NCBI GenBank assembly: GCA_023439505.1
Contig: JAEXNR010000056.1
Coordinates: forward strand, 1-25,991
Source of the DNA: Bacillota bacterium
GTDB taxonomy: Bacteria > Bacillota > Clostridia > Lachnospirales > Lachnospiraceae
Direction of reading: 5' to 3'
Length of the DNA stretch: 25,991 nucleotides
A program made the translations under genes and the position numbers. A model generated the notes under the pieces. The model saw only the letters and a list, made by a program, of their open reading frames with translations. It made no database searches and was not told where the DNA came from. Below, piece by piece: positions 7,411-15,425 of this stretch (its first letter is position 1; each line of letters begins with the position of its first letter).

Positions 7411-10400
7411 ATGAGAATAAAAAGTAAAATCATAAGTCTAGTGTTATGTGCATTCATGGCTACTAGCATTTTACCGTTTATTGCGATTGCTGAGGGCAGC
7501 GATTTTGTGGATTCAGGCAGCGGCCTGAAGTTTCACGTGGTGACGGAGGATGCTTCTTCACGTACCGGCACGGTTCAACTGGTTAATGACAGTTATATCG
7601 CGGCTTCTTATACTATTCCTAAAACTGTTGCGTCCGGCGGAGTCACGTATACCGTGACGAGCATCGGTTACGGTGTGTTTCAAGGCTGCAGCAGTTTAAC
7701 CTCAATTACTATACCTGACAGCGTAACGGATCTCGGCAATTTCGCGTTTGAAGGCTGCAGCGGACTTAGCGCTATCACAATTCCGGACAGCGTCACCGCG
7801 ATAGGTATAGGAGCCTTCCAAAACACTGGCCTGACGTCCGTAATAATTCCGACGGGAGTCAATTATGTGTATGATTATGCCTTCTACGGATGCGGGAGCC
7901 TGACTTCGGTTACCTTCCTTAGAGCTGATCAGCTAACGATCGGCGGCCATGTGTTCACAAATACCATCATCACCACAGTTACCGTTCCCGCCGGTATGGC
8001 GGCGGAATATGGCAGTAAGCTCTCCGGAAAGCTTCCCGCGGGCGCAACTATAACCGCGGCTGCGGCAACAATAACAGAAGTAACGGTAACCCCCTCGACT
8101 GCCGCGGTCGAGAGGGGCGGCACGCTGATCTTTTCCGCTGAAGTCAGCGGTTCGGGCAGCTTTACCAAAGCCGTCACGTGGAGCCTTACAGGTACTGCGT
8201 CGGGTTCGGTAATCGACCAAACGACCGGCGTTCTCACTGTCGGGAAAGCCGAATACGCATCCACTTTAACGGTCAAAGCCGCCTCGCTTGCCGATGAAAG
8301 TGTTTCCAGCACAGCGGCTGTCACAATCAAGCCGGCCGGGCCCCAGGAAAAGTTCAGCCTTCCTGCCGGGAGCACCTGCTACTTTGATATGTCGGGCATA
8401 ACCGCGACCTCCTGGACCGTTAACACGGCATTGCCGGATACTAGCCTGAAATGGGTGCCGTTTACTTATGTGGGCACTGTAAATGCATATTCCCTTGCCG
8501 CCAGCGACTCGAGTCCAGGCGCCGCAAGCGATCGCAGCCTGTTTTTGGCCGACCGTGATATTATTAAGAAAGTCTCCTGGAGCGATTTGGATAACGAGCA
8601 ATTAATTTTCGGGAAAAATTATGCCGCCAACGGCATGTGTTACCTTCTTCGCTCCTTATCGGCCGGAAACAATAACTCCGGTGGCAATCAAGTGCCGGAA
8701 AGCAACGAGTGGGATCAGATTGCGATGAAGGGCAGTTATATCAGTAATTACGAGAATTTCTATTCCTGGGGTCAGGATACGGCCAGTTATGATACTCTCA
8801 GAAGAGTACTTCGGGGATATTCCAGCTTATATGGCTATCTCTTCACTTACTCTACATATAATCAGCAATCAAGCGGCATGTGGCAGTATAATTTCCGCCC
8901 TGCTCTTGAAATACTGAATGCCGATGCGTTATCATCGAATGCGCTGAAAACAGTCGTCTACGATATGGATACAAACGGTACGCTCGGCAACGGCAGCCTG
9001 ACGTCCGCAACGGTAGTCTACACCGGCGAGCTGACGCTGCCGGAGGTAACGGAGGCCAATGGTTTCAAATATACCGGAACAATGCAGAGCGGGAAAACTC
9101 TCGGTTGGTATTACGGATCAACATTTTATGAGCCGGGAATCAAATTGTCAGCGCTGCCGAGCGGCGCTGAACTGAAGTCGGGTTACGGTACATATATTCC
9201 TGCGGTTATCAATGCTGCGCTCTCTCCCGCCAACGTCAGCTATGATAGGAATCCCGTAAATCAGGCTGACGTGCAAACTACGATAATCTGGGGCAGCGCT
9301 ACAGGCGTAACTGACGTTAGAGCCGGAGGGAACGCAATAGGCTCGGTCAACTACAGCGTGTCAGGCAATACGCTCGCCATAAAGAAGGAATATCTGGCAG
9401 CACAAGCCACGGGCAGCCTTCAGCTGACGGTGGAGTTCAATACGGGTGCGGCAACGGTACTAACCATAAGCATCGCCGACACCACGCCACCCTCCATCAG
9501 CCCGACATCCTGCAATTATGACCTTAGCGCCCCTGCCGATGTGACGACGGCTATCACATGGAACAGTGCAGCCTCGGTAACGGATGTGGTTTACAACGTG
9601 ACTCCGGCTGCGGCACTGTATACGCTGAGTGCAGGAGACTACACCGTCTCGGATGATAAATTAACCATTAAGAAGAGCTTTTTATCAGGCCTTTCCCTCA
9701 CGACAGGCGTGGCTCTTGAATTCGATATCACTTTCAACACAGGAGCTGCTGCCGCCCTGACGGTCAATGTCGTGAACAACTATACACCGTCCGATAATGC
9801 CGATTTGAGCAGTCTTTCAGTGAACGGCACGCCTGTGAGCGACTTTGACCCGGGAGTCACCTCATATAACGTGGTATTGCCCTACGGTACGACCAACGCC
9901 ATAGTCGCCGCGGCGGTGAGCGATTCAAACGCAAAGGTGAGTATCACACAGGCTTCATCTTTGCCAGGCAGTGCCACTGTAGAGGTTACTGCAGAGAATG
10001 GAACGACAATCAAGACATATTCGATCAACCTTACCACAGCGCCGCCTGCCTTCGTGCCGGTAACAGGCATTACCGGCGTACCGGCAACAGCGACATGTGG
10101 AACGCCGCTCACCCTCACGGGGATAGTCACTCCCGCGAACGCAACTAATCAAACCGTAGTCTGGAGCGTCCAGAAAGCAGGGACAACGAGCGCGAAAGTA
10201 TCCGGCAATACGCTATTTACCACGGCCGCTGGCGTCGTTACTGTGAGAGCGACCGTAAAAAACGGCCTGACCCAAAGCTCGAATTATACGCAGGACTTCA
10301 ATATAACCGTAAGTGCCGCTCCGATCACCACCTGTACTGTTACCTTCAACAGCAGAGGCTCGGTTTACACTACCAAAACCGTTAACGCCGGTGACAGTAT

Positions 10401-11817
10401 TGGAAGAGCCGCCTGGCCGGCTGATCCGGCGAGAAGCAACTATACTTTCGGAGGCTGGTTCACAGGCGAAAATGGGGCTGGTACGCAATTTACCTCCGCG
10501 ACGCCCGTGAATGCCGCAATAACAGTCTATGCAAAATGGACGTACAACGGCGGCTTCGGTGGCGGGGGAGGCGGCTCACCGGTTGAAATACCAACATCAA
10601 GTACGTCAAAAACCGAAACCACCGTCTCGGGAAATACTGTAACCGCTACAACCACAGTCACAGCCACGGTTGACGGCAGCGGGAAGGCGACTGCTTCAGT
10701 CACCCAGACACAGGTAAGCGATATCGTCAGAAATGCAATAAATGAAGCGGCGAAGCATGGAAACGACATGGTAGCTGTAGTGGAAATAAAGGTAGATGCG
10801 GTCGCAAACGCCAATACGGTGGAAGTGATCCTGCCCAAGGCCGCAGTGGATACGGTGGCGGGCAGCAATATCGACGCCTTAACGGTATCGACTCACATAG
10901 CGGCAATCACCTTCGACAGTAAAGCCCTGGATGTTATCGCAGAAGCGGCCACAACCGATGTGAAGATTTCGATGGCAAAGGTCGATACTGCTGTCCTGGA
11001 CCAGGCGACAAAGCAGGCGGTGGGTGACAGGCCGGTATATAACTTCAGCGTAACCAGCGGAAGTAAAATAATATCTCAGTTCGGTGGAAACGTATCGGTA
11101 TCGGCGCCTTATACGCCTAAAGCAGGAGAGGATACCAACGCCATCGTTATTTACTGCATCGATGCGGAGGGCAGGCTGGAAACAGTAAGCAACTGCCACT
11201 ATGATCCGGCAACGGGGAAGGTCACATTCACCACAACCCACTTCTCAAAATATGTGGTAGGCTACAACAAGGTAAGCTTTAAGGACGTAGCGGAAGATGC
11301 ATGGTACAGCGATGCAGTAGAGTTTATTGCAGCCAGGGGCATAACAACGGGAACAGGCAGCAGGATTTACAGCCCTGAAGCAAAGCTGACCCGAGGTGAA
11401 TTCCTTGTGATGATGATGAGATCTTACGGCATATCCCCCGACACAAACCCGGCGGACAACTTTACAGACGCAGGCAGCGCCTATTACACAGGGTACCTGG
11501 CGGTGGCAAAACGGCTGGGCATATCCGACGGCGTGGGCAATAAGATGTTTGCGCCAGGCAAGGAAATCACACGACAGGAAATGTTTACTCTGCTGTACAA
11601 CACACTGAAGAAAATAGGAGGGCTTCCGAATAGAGACTCCGGCAAGACCCTGTCCAGCTTCGGCGATGAAGGACAGGTCGCTTCCTGGGCAAAGGATGCC
11701 ATGACGCTGTTCATAAGAAGCGGAATCGTAGACGGCAGCGGAGGTAAGTTGTCTCCAGCGGAGACCACCACAAGGGCGCAGATGGCACAGGTGCTGTATA
11801 ATCTTATGTCAAAGTAG
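7411..11817 (+). CDS. Secreted multidomain surface protein, BspA-LRR / CBM_X2 / Ig-like / InlB-repeat / 3x SLH
   Basis: A 1468-residue protein. The signal peptide (residues 1-~30) has a basic start and a hydrophobic core ending near IAIAEG. Approximate domains: BspA-type leucine-rich repeats 70-200 (repeated FxGCSSLTSITIPDSV units); a Big_2-like Ig domain 222-310; a DUF6273-like block 313-510 ending FRPALEI; two CBM_X2-like modules 600-790; a cadherin-like sandwich 795-875; an Ig-like FVPVTGITGVP module 879-970; an InlB/Listeria-Bacteroides repeat 973-1046; a glycine-rich linker; a ~200-residue domain shared with the second surface protein; and three SLH domains 1289-1468 that bind secondary wall polymer. 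The ATG at 7411 follows AAAGGAG by five bases; an upstream in-frame start at 7372 is not needed. The role is probably adhesion or glycan binding at the cell surface. Confidence 0.9.
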   Translation: MRIKSKIISLVLCAFMATSILPFIAIAEGSDFVDSGSGLKFHVVTEDASSRTGTVQLVNDSYIAASYTIPKTVASGGVTYTVTSIGYGVFQGCSSLTSITIPDSVTDLGNFAFEGCSGLSAITIPDSVTAIGIGAFQNTGLTSVIIPTGVNYVYDYAFYGCGSLTSVTFLRADQLTIGGHVFTNTIITTVTVPAGMAAEYGSKLSGKLPAGATITAAAATITEVTVTPSTAAVERGGTLIFSAEVSGSGSFTKAVTWSLTGTASGSVIDQTTGVLTVGKAEYASTLTVKAASLADESVSSTAAVTIKPAGPQEKFSLPAGSTCYFDMSGITATSWTVNTALPDTSLKWVPFTYVGTVNAYSLAASDSSPGAASDRSLFLADRDIIKKVSWSDLDNEQLIFGKNYAANGMCYLLRSLSAGNNNSGGNQVPESNEWDQIAMKGSYISNYENFYSWGQDTASYDTLRRVLRGYSSLYGYLFTYSTYNQQSSGMWQYNFRPALEILNADALSSNALKTVVYDMDTNGTLGNGSLTSATVVYTGELTLPEVTEANGFKYTGTMQSGKTLGWYYGSTFYEPGIKLSALPSGAELKSGYGTYIPAVINAALSPANVSYDRNPVNQADVQTTIIWGSATGVTDVRAGGNAIGSVNYSVSGNTLAIKKEYLAAQATGSLQLTVEFNTGAATVLTISIADTTPPSISPTSCNYDLSAPADVTTAITWNSAASVTDVVYNVTPAAALYTLSAGDYTVSDDKLTIKKSFLSGLSLTTGVALEFDITFNTGAAAALTVNVVNNYTPSDNADLSSLSVNGTPVSDFDPGVTSYNVVLPYGTTNAIVAAAVSDSNAKVSITQASSLPGSATVEVTAENGTTIKTYSINLTTAPPAFVPVTGITGVPATATCGTPLTLTGIVTPANATNQTVVWSVQKAGTTSAKVSGNTLFTTAAGVVTVRATVKNGLTQSSNYTQDFNITVSAAPITTCTVTFNSRGSVYTTKTVNAGDSIGRAAWPADPARSNYTFGGWFTGENGAGTQFTSATPVNAAITVYAKWTYNGGFGGGGGGSPVEIPTSSTSKTETTVSGNTVTATTTVTATVDGSGKATASVTQTQVSDIVRNAINEAAKHGNDMVAVVEIKVDAVANANTVEVILPKAAVDTVAGSNIDALTVSTHIAAITFDSKALDVIAEAATTDVKISMAKVDTAVLDQATKQAVGDRPVYNFSVTSGSKIISQFGGNVSVSAPYTPKAGEDTNAIVIYCIDAEGRLETVSNCHYDPATGKVTFTTTHFSKYVVGYNKVSFKDVAEDAWYSDAVEFIAARGITTGTGSRIYSPEAKLTRGEFLVMMMRSYGISPDTNPADNFTDAGSAYYTGYLAVAKRLGISDGVGNKMFAPGKEITRQEMFTLLYNTLKKIGGLPNRDSGKTLSSFGDEGQVASWAKDAMTLFIRSGIVDGSGGKLSPAETTTRAQMAQVLYNLMSK

Positions 11818-11846
11818 AGAACAGTGTTTTATATGATTTGTTACAG

Positions 11847-11887
11847 GGGCTGGTATGGATAGAGATTGACCGTACCGGCCCATTTTA
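11847..11887 (+). terminator. Intrinsic terminator after the first surface-protein gene
   Basis: A 12-bp stem: GGGCTGGTATGG (11847-11858) pairs with CCGTACCGGCCC (11870-11881), including two G-U wobbles, followed by ATTTT. It lies 30 bases after the stop codon. Confidence 0.75.
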
Positions 11888-11957
11888 ACGGGAGAATGGA
11901 CGGATAATTACCATCTATATTTACCAGGAATTTCGGTAAAGTAGATTCAAACCGCTG

Positions 11958-11996
11958 AAAAACGCAGGCGGCTCACGATGAATGTGGGCTGCCTGC
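11958..11996 (-). terminator. Hairpin with a T-run on the minus strand
   Basis: GCAGGCGGCTCAC (11964-11976) pairs with GTGGGCTGCCTGC (11984-11996). The run AAAAA at 11958-11962 makes this a good intrinsic terminator for transcription on the minus strand. No minus-strand gene was found to its right, so it may block antisense transcription or form a back-to-back pair with the + strand terminator. Confidence 0.45.
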
Positions 11997-12014
11997 TTGC
12001 GTTCTGATTGAGTG

Positions 12015-12040
12015 GATAGAGCAATATTTGTTACTCTATC
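12015..12040. repeat. Inverted repeat upstream of the small HTH gene
   Basis: Perfect 7-bp arms GATAGAG (12015-12021) and CTCTATC (12034-12040) with a 12-base AT-rich centre, about 30 bases before the -35 box of the HTH gene. It is a candidate operator; there is no direct evidence. Confidence 0.35.
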
Positions 12041-12067
12041 TGTAATGATTGTCGATTAATCTAAATC

Positions 12068-12119
12068 TTGATTATTTCGTTATCTCGAAATATAATATTG
12101 TTGAGATAAAAATTTTTGG
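12068..12119 (+). promoter_or_regulatory. Promoter with a dyad around the -10 box, for the small HTH gene
   Basis: TTGATT (12068-12073), 17 bases, TATAAT (12091-12096). The -10 box is enclosed by TTATCTC (12080-12086) and GAGATAA (12113-12119), a perfect 7-bp inverted repeat. The start codon follows 11 bases later. A dyad at this place would suit repression by the encoded HTH protein; that link is inferred. Confidence 0.6.
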
Positions 12120-12129
12120 CGGTGATAAT

Positions 12130-12315
12130 ATGGAGTATTTAACGGTAAAGGAAGCTGGAGAAAAATGGGGGCTCACAGCCAGAATGGTAAACTATTACTG
12201 CTCTGCCGGACGTATCGATGGGGCGGTAAAAAAAGGAAATTTGTGGTTGGTACCCGCAAATGTAGAAAAGCCTTCGGATATGAGAACAGGGCGTTCAGAT
12301 AAAAAGAAATCTTAA
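12130..12315 (+). CDS. Small helix-turn-helix protein (MerR/excisionase-like)
   Basis: A 61-residue protein, MEYLTVKEAGEKWGLTARMV..., with a MerR/excisionase-type winged HTH. The pattern 'YLTVKEAGEKWGLTARMVNYY', the basic segment after it and 'GNLWLVPANVEKPSD' match small stand-alone HTH proteins common in clostridia. The frame is open from 12049, but the ATG at 12130 follows a GGCGGTGAT ribosome binding site at normal distance and starts the domain. It is a single gene with its own promoter between the two regulator/surface-protein cassettes. It has no effector domain and is probably a local DNA-binding regulator. The target is unknown. Confidence 0.75.
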   Translation: MEYLTVKEAGEKWGLTARMVNYYCSAGRIDGAVKKGNLWLVPANVEKPSDMRTGRSDKKKS

Positions 12316-12362
12316 TTATTTGAAGTTGGCCGCAAGCTTATAAATTTTCTAATCCAAGGTGA

Positions 12363-12557
12363 TATTATGGTACCACTTTCCGCGAATATTTCGAGGCCAG
12401 CGCAGATTTTGGGAAACGAACAGAAGCTATAATACCAGTATAGCAGAAAATGAATGATGAAAATGAGCTAATTTTCTGGCACTGTTTTACTGAGCGCTTT
12501 ATAGATGACATTCATTTTTTTGAAGCATACATAGGAGAGGAGGTCTTGAATTGTTAA
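12363..12557 (+). other. Gap before LAL copy 2 with a possible decayed or small ORF
   Basis: One frame reads YYGTTFREYFEASADFGKRTEA (12363 on), stops at 12441, then continues from ATG 12450 as 35 codons (MNDENELIFWHCFTERF...) ending at 12557, 7 bases into the LAL start. Stops at 12360 and 12441 break the frame. The composition looks protein-like, but I recognise no family and the ATG has no good ribosome binding site. It could be gene debris or a coupling leader ORF. A TATAAT at 12428 lacks a good -35. Confidence 0.25.
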
Positions 12558-15139
12558 GAGCCAAGCTTCATGCCCCTACCATCAATAAAAACATCATAAG
12601 CAGGGAAAAGCTTCTGGCAAGACTCCAACATGCGCAAGAATGCAAGCTGACGCTGGTTACTGCGCCTGCGGGCTATGGCAAGACCACAGCCGTCCTTGAC
12701 TGGCTGGGCAAATGTGGCCTGCCGTCAGCCTGGGTATCGCTTGATTCCCATGACAACGACCCTGTGACGTTCTGGCAATATGTCTGTACCTCTCTGGAAG
12801 ATATCACGGGCGGCATTATCAAAGACACGGAATATGTTTTCTCTTCTCAGGAATTAATGAATGCCAACATCCACATCAACATCCTTATAGACCGGCTGTT
12901 GGAGGTTCAATCCGACTTCCTCCTTGTGCTGGACGATCTCCATCTGATCAACGCTCCCTCTATTCTATCAGGTCTGTCTTATCTAATTGACTATCTGCCG
13001 GAAAAAATGCACCTGATTTTCATCAGCCGAACGCTGCCTGAGCTTGAACTGGCTAAAGATAGAATCAAATGGCAGACGCAGCGGCTGGCGGAAGAAGAAC
13101 TGCGTTTTAGCAAGGAAGAAATCTCTCAATTTTATCAGGTAAGGGGCTATAGCCTTCCTGACGACGACGTGAAAAAGATTGAGCGCTATACGGAAGGATG
13201 GGCTGCGGCGATGGTTGCCGTCGCCATGTCTATGGAAAATGACAGCGGAAGCAGTGACGCCATAGCAGCCCTTACATGTTCCAGCCGGGATATCGAGCAA
13301 TATCTCAAGGATGAGGTGATAAGCACATGGCAGCCTGAAAGGCAAGTCTTTGCCATAAAAACCTGTATTCTGGACACGCTCTCCGAGCCTTTGTGTGACG
13401 CTGTTACAGAAGACAACAACGGCAGACGGATGCTGAAAGTAATTAGCGAAGGAAGCGGGTTCCTTATTGCTCTTGATGTACAAAAACAGGAGTATAAATA
13501 CCACCATCTGTTTAAAAGCTTCCTGTATAAGATGCTCTGTGAAACGTCTCCCGAAGAAATTCCCGGCTTGTATTTCAAAGCAGGGTCCTGGTTTCAGGAG
13601 CAGAGCCTACTGCCGGAGGCCATCGAATATTTTCTGAATGGACAAGCCTATCAGCAGGCTTTTGAATTAATTGAACACAAGATTGACCATTTAATCCACA
13701 AAAATGACTTCGGCAGGCTGCTGTCATGGATTGAACGCCTTCCTGCCGAATATCGTGATAATAGCTTTAAGAGTGCTGCGATATACGCGCTCAATTACGC
13801 GGAAACGGGTCGGTACGATTTGTCGCGGCAGTGGGTTGAGATAATGAAAAAGTTAAGAGAGGATCATCAATACGCTTCCATCTCAGGATGGAACAGCTAC
13901 AGCCGGACGGTATGCACTTTGGTGGAAGCTAACCTGCTTATCAGAGAAGGTAACGTCGAGTACCTGTCGCTGCTTTTCTCAGCAGCTGAGATTAATGAGG
14001 ACAAGTATTATAAAATGTCGGAATACAATGATTTCAATACGGCTGATATCTATTTCTACCGCTGTCCTATCAACCTGCTGGCGGTATTGTTCAGAGAAGA
14101 TCCCGATAAATATGAAAGAATGACTGAAAGCTATAGGGGGATGATTTCAAAAAATCCCGGATATGCTCCGTTGGGAATCGGCGAGTACTTATACGAAAGC
14201 AATCGGCTGGAGGAGTCCCTGCCCTATCTGCTGAAGGCCGTTAACGAAGCAGAATCCGTCGGTTGTCCAGGGGCGCTTGTTCCCGCGATGGTGGACATCG
14301 CACGGATAAAAAGGGCCAAGGGTGATTTGCAGGGCGCATTCGAGGTTCTCAGCCAATGTAAGGACAGGCTGCAAAGCATTGGCAAAGCCCATTGGAATTA
14401 TCTTCTACAGGCCTTACGGTGCCGGCTGTCCATGGATGCGGGGGATGTAACCGCCGTAGATGAATGGATCATATCGTGCAAGCTGAATATCTTTTCGGAG
14501 ATTAACAGAGCCCGAGAGTTCGAGCTGATTGTGTACGCGCGAGCGCTGATGGCCAAAGACCGCACCCACGACGCAGAAATTTTGCTGTGCAGGCTTCTTT
14601 CCTTCGCGGAAGAAAACGGCAGGCTCCACAGCCGGGTAGAGGCGCTGAATCTTATGGCATTGCTTGCTTTTAAGAATAATCATTCGCGCCTTGCCTTGAG
14701 GTATATAGATGAGTCGCTTCAAACCGGTATGAAAGAAGGGTATGTCAGAAGCTATTTGGATGAATTGTCTCCCATGGCCCAAATACTCAGGGCTTACTTA
14801 AAGTCAAGGGGGAAGCAGTTCGAAGCTTATCTCTTAAATGAGCGGAAGGCATTTGCAGCAAGCCTGCTGAAACAACTGCGCGACGGTTTGCCGCAAACCG
14901 CAGAAGCCCGTGAAGAAGTTGCTGCGGGAGCGGCTAAGAAAATATTGGATCAGCTTACTGTACAGGAGAAAAAAGTACTGGAGCTTATGGTAGACGCGGC
15001 GACGAATAAAGAAATCAGCGATAAGCTGGGTATCAGCCTCCGGACGGTTAAGACGCATACAGGAAACATATACGGCAAGCTGGGCTTAAAAAGCCGCGCC
15101 CAGTGCATCAAGGTGATCCGGGAATTAGGACTTTTATAA
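12551..15139 (+). CDS. MalT/LAL-type LuxR-family transcriptional regulator (copy 2)
   Basis: An 862-residue paralogue of the 4642-7221 protein, with long stretches identical or nearly so along the whole length. Walker A is APAGYGKTT at residues 38-46 and Walker B FLLVLDDLHLI near 122-132. Helical sensor repeats follow, and a C-terminal LuxR HTH begins at about residue 801 with the canonical ISLRTVKTHTGNIYGKLGLKSR pattern. The start is a TTG seven bases after GGAGAGGAGG; the other nearby TTG (12546) stops after three codons. It is followed by three hairpins, the last with a T-run, and then the second SLH surface-protein gene. The repeated order regulator-terminator-surface protein suggests it activates that neighbour. 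Its ligand is unknown. Confidence 0.93.
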   Translation: MLRAKLHAPTINKNIISREKLLARLQHAQECKLTLVTAPAGYGKTTAVLDWLGKCGLPSAWVSLDSHDNDPVTFWQYVCTSLEDITGGIIKDTEYVFSSQELMNANIHINILIDRLLEVQSDFLLVLDDLHLINAPSILSGLSYLIDYLPEKMHLIFISRTLPELELAKDRIKWQTQRLAEEELRFSKEEISQFYQVRGYSLPDDDVKKIERYTEGWAAAMVAVAMSMENDSGSSDAIAALTCSSRDIEQYLKDEVISTWQPERQVFAIKTCILDTLSEPLCDAVTEDNNGRRMLKVISEGSGFLIALDVQKQEYKYHHLFKSFLYKMLCETSPEEIPGLYFKAGSWFQEQSLLPEAIEYFLNGQAYQQAFELIEHKIDHLIHKNDFGRLLSWIERLPAEYRDNSFKSAAIYALNYAETGRYDLSRQWVEIMKKLREDHQYASISGWNSYSRTVCTLVEANLLIREGNVEYLSLLFSAAEINEDKYYKMSEYNDFNTADIYFYRCPINLLAVLFREDPDKYERMTESYRGMISKNPGYAPLGIGEYLYESNRLEESLPYLLKAVNEAESVGCPGALVPAMVDIARIKRAKGDLQGAFEVLSQCKDRLQSIGKAHWNYLLQALRCRLSMDAGDVTAVDEWIISCKLNIFSEINRAREFELIVYARALMAKDRTHDAEILLCRLLSFAEENGRLHSRVEALNLMALLAFKNNHSRLALRYIDESLQTGMKEGYVRSYLDELSPMAQILRAYLKSRGKQFEAYLLNERKAFAASLLKQLRDGLPQTAEAREEVAAGAAKKILDQLTVQEKKVLELMVDAATNKEISDKLGISLRTVKTHTGNIYGKLGLKSRAQCIKVIRELGLL

Positions 15140-15149
15140 CGCATCAGTA

Positions 15150-15180
15150 GAAAATTTTCCGGTTGCAGGAAAATTTTCTT
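15150..15180 (+). terminator. A/T-rich hairpin after LAL copy 2
   Basis: Perfect 11-bp inverted repeat GAAAATTTTCC (15150-15160) and GGAAAATTTTC (15168-15178) with a 7-base loop, 10 bases after the stop. The stem is A/T-rich with only a short T tail, so it may be a weak terminator or a 3'-end stabiliser. Confidence 0.5.
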
Positions 15181-15195
15181 ACCTCAGCGCGTTTC

Positions 15196-15224
15196 AACGA
15201 GGCAGGGGACATCGCCGCCTCGTT
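15196..15224 (+). repeat. Second hairpin downstream of LAL copy 2
   Basis: AACGAGGC (15196-15203) pairs with GCCTCGTT (15217-15224). There is no T-run behind it, so termination is unlikely. The role is unknown. Confidence 0.4.
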
Positions 15225-15268
15225 ATAATCCGCAGACCGACAGATTACAGCGAGTAAAATAACAATAT

Positions 15269-15306
15269 AAGAGGGATACGCGCAGCACAGGCGCGTATCC
15301 CTCTTT
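15269..15306 (+). terminator. Intrinsic terminator before the second surface-protein gene
   Basis: GAGGGATACGCGC (15271-15283) and GCGCGTATCCCTC (15291-15303) form a perfect 13-bp stem, extended to 15 bp by flanking A-T pairs, with loop AGCACAG and a short TTT tail. It shares the GGGATACG core with the terminator at 7261-7296 and has the same position relative to the downstream promoter. Confidence 0.75.
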
Positions 15307-15313
15307 GCGCAGT

Positions 15314-15353
15314 ACTTTGGTACGATTAAAATTTTTGATTTATATGCTACTAT
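15314..15353 (+). promoter_or_regulatory. Promoter and conserved upstream box of the second SLH surface-protein gene
   Basis: ACTTTGG (15314-15320), ATTAAA at the -35 position (15325-15330) and an extended -10 TG-C-TACTAT (15345-15353). Order and spacing equal those at 7304-7343. The conserved box about 40 bases before the expected start site is a candidate binding site for the LAL regulators. Confidence 0.6.
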
Positions 15354-15425
15354 TTTGTCATTCACTGTCGTTGTTGATGACTATGTGTGTGAATCGCAAC
15401 CACTTTTACATAAGGAGAGAAGATC

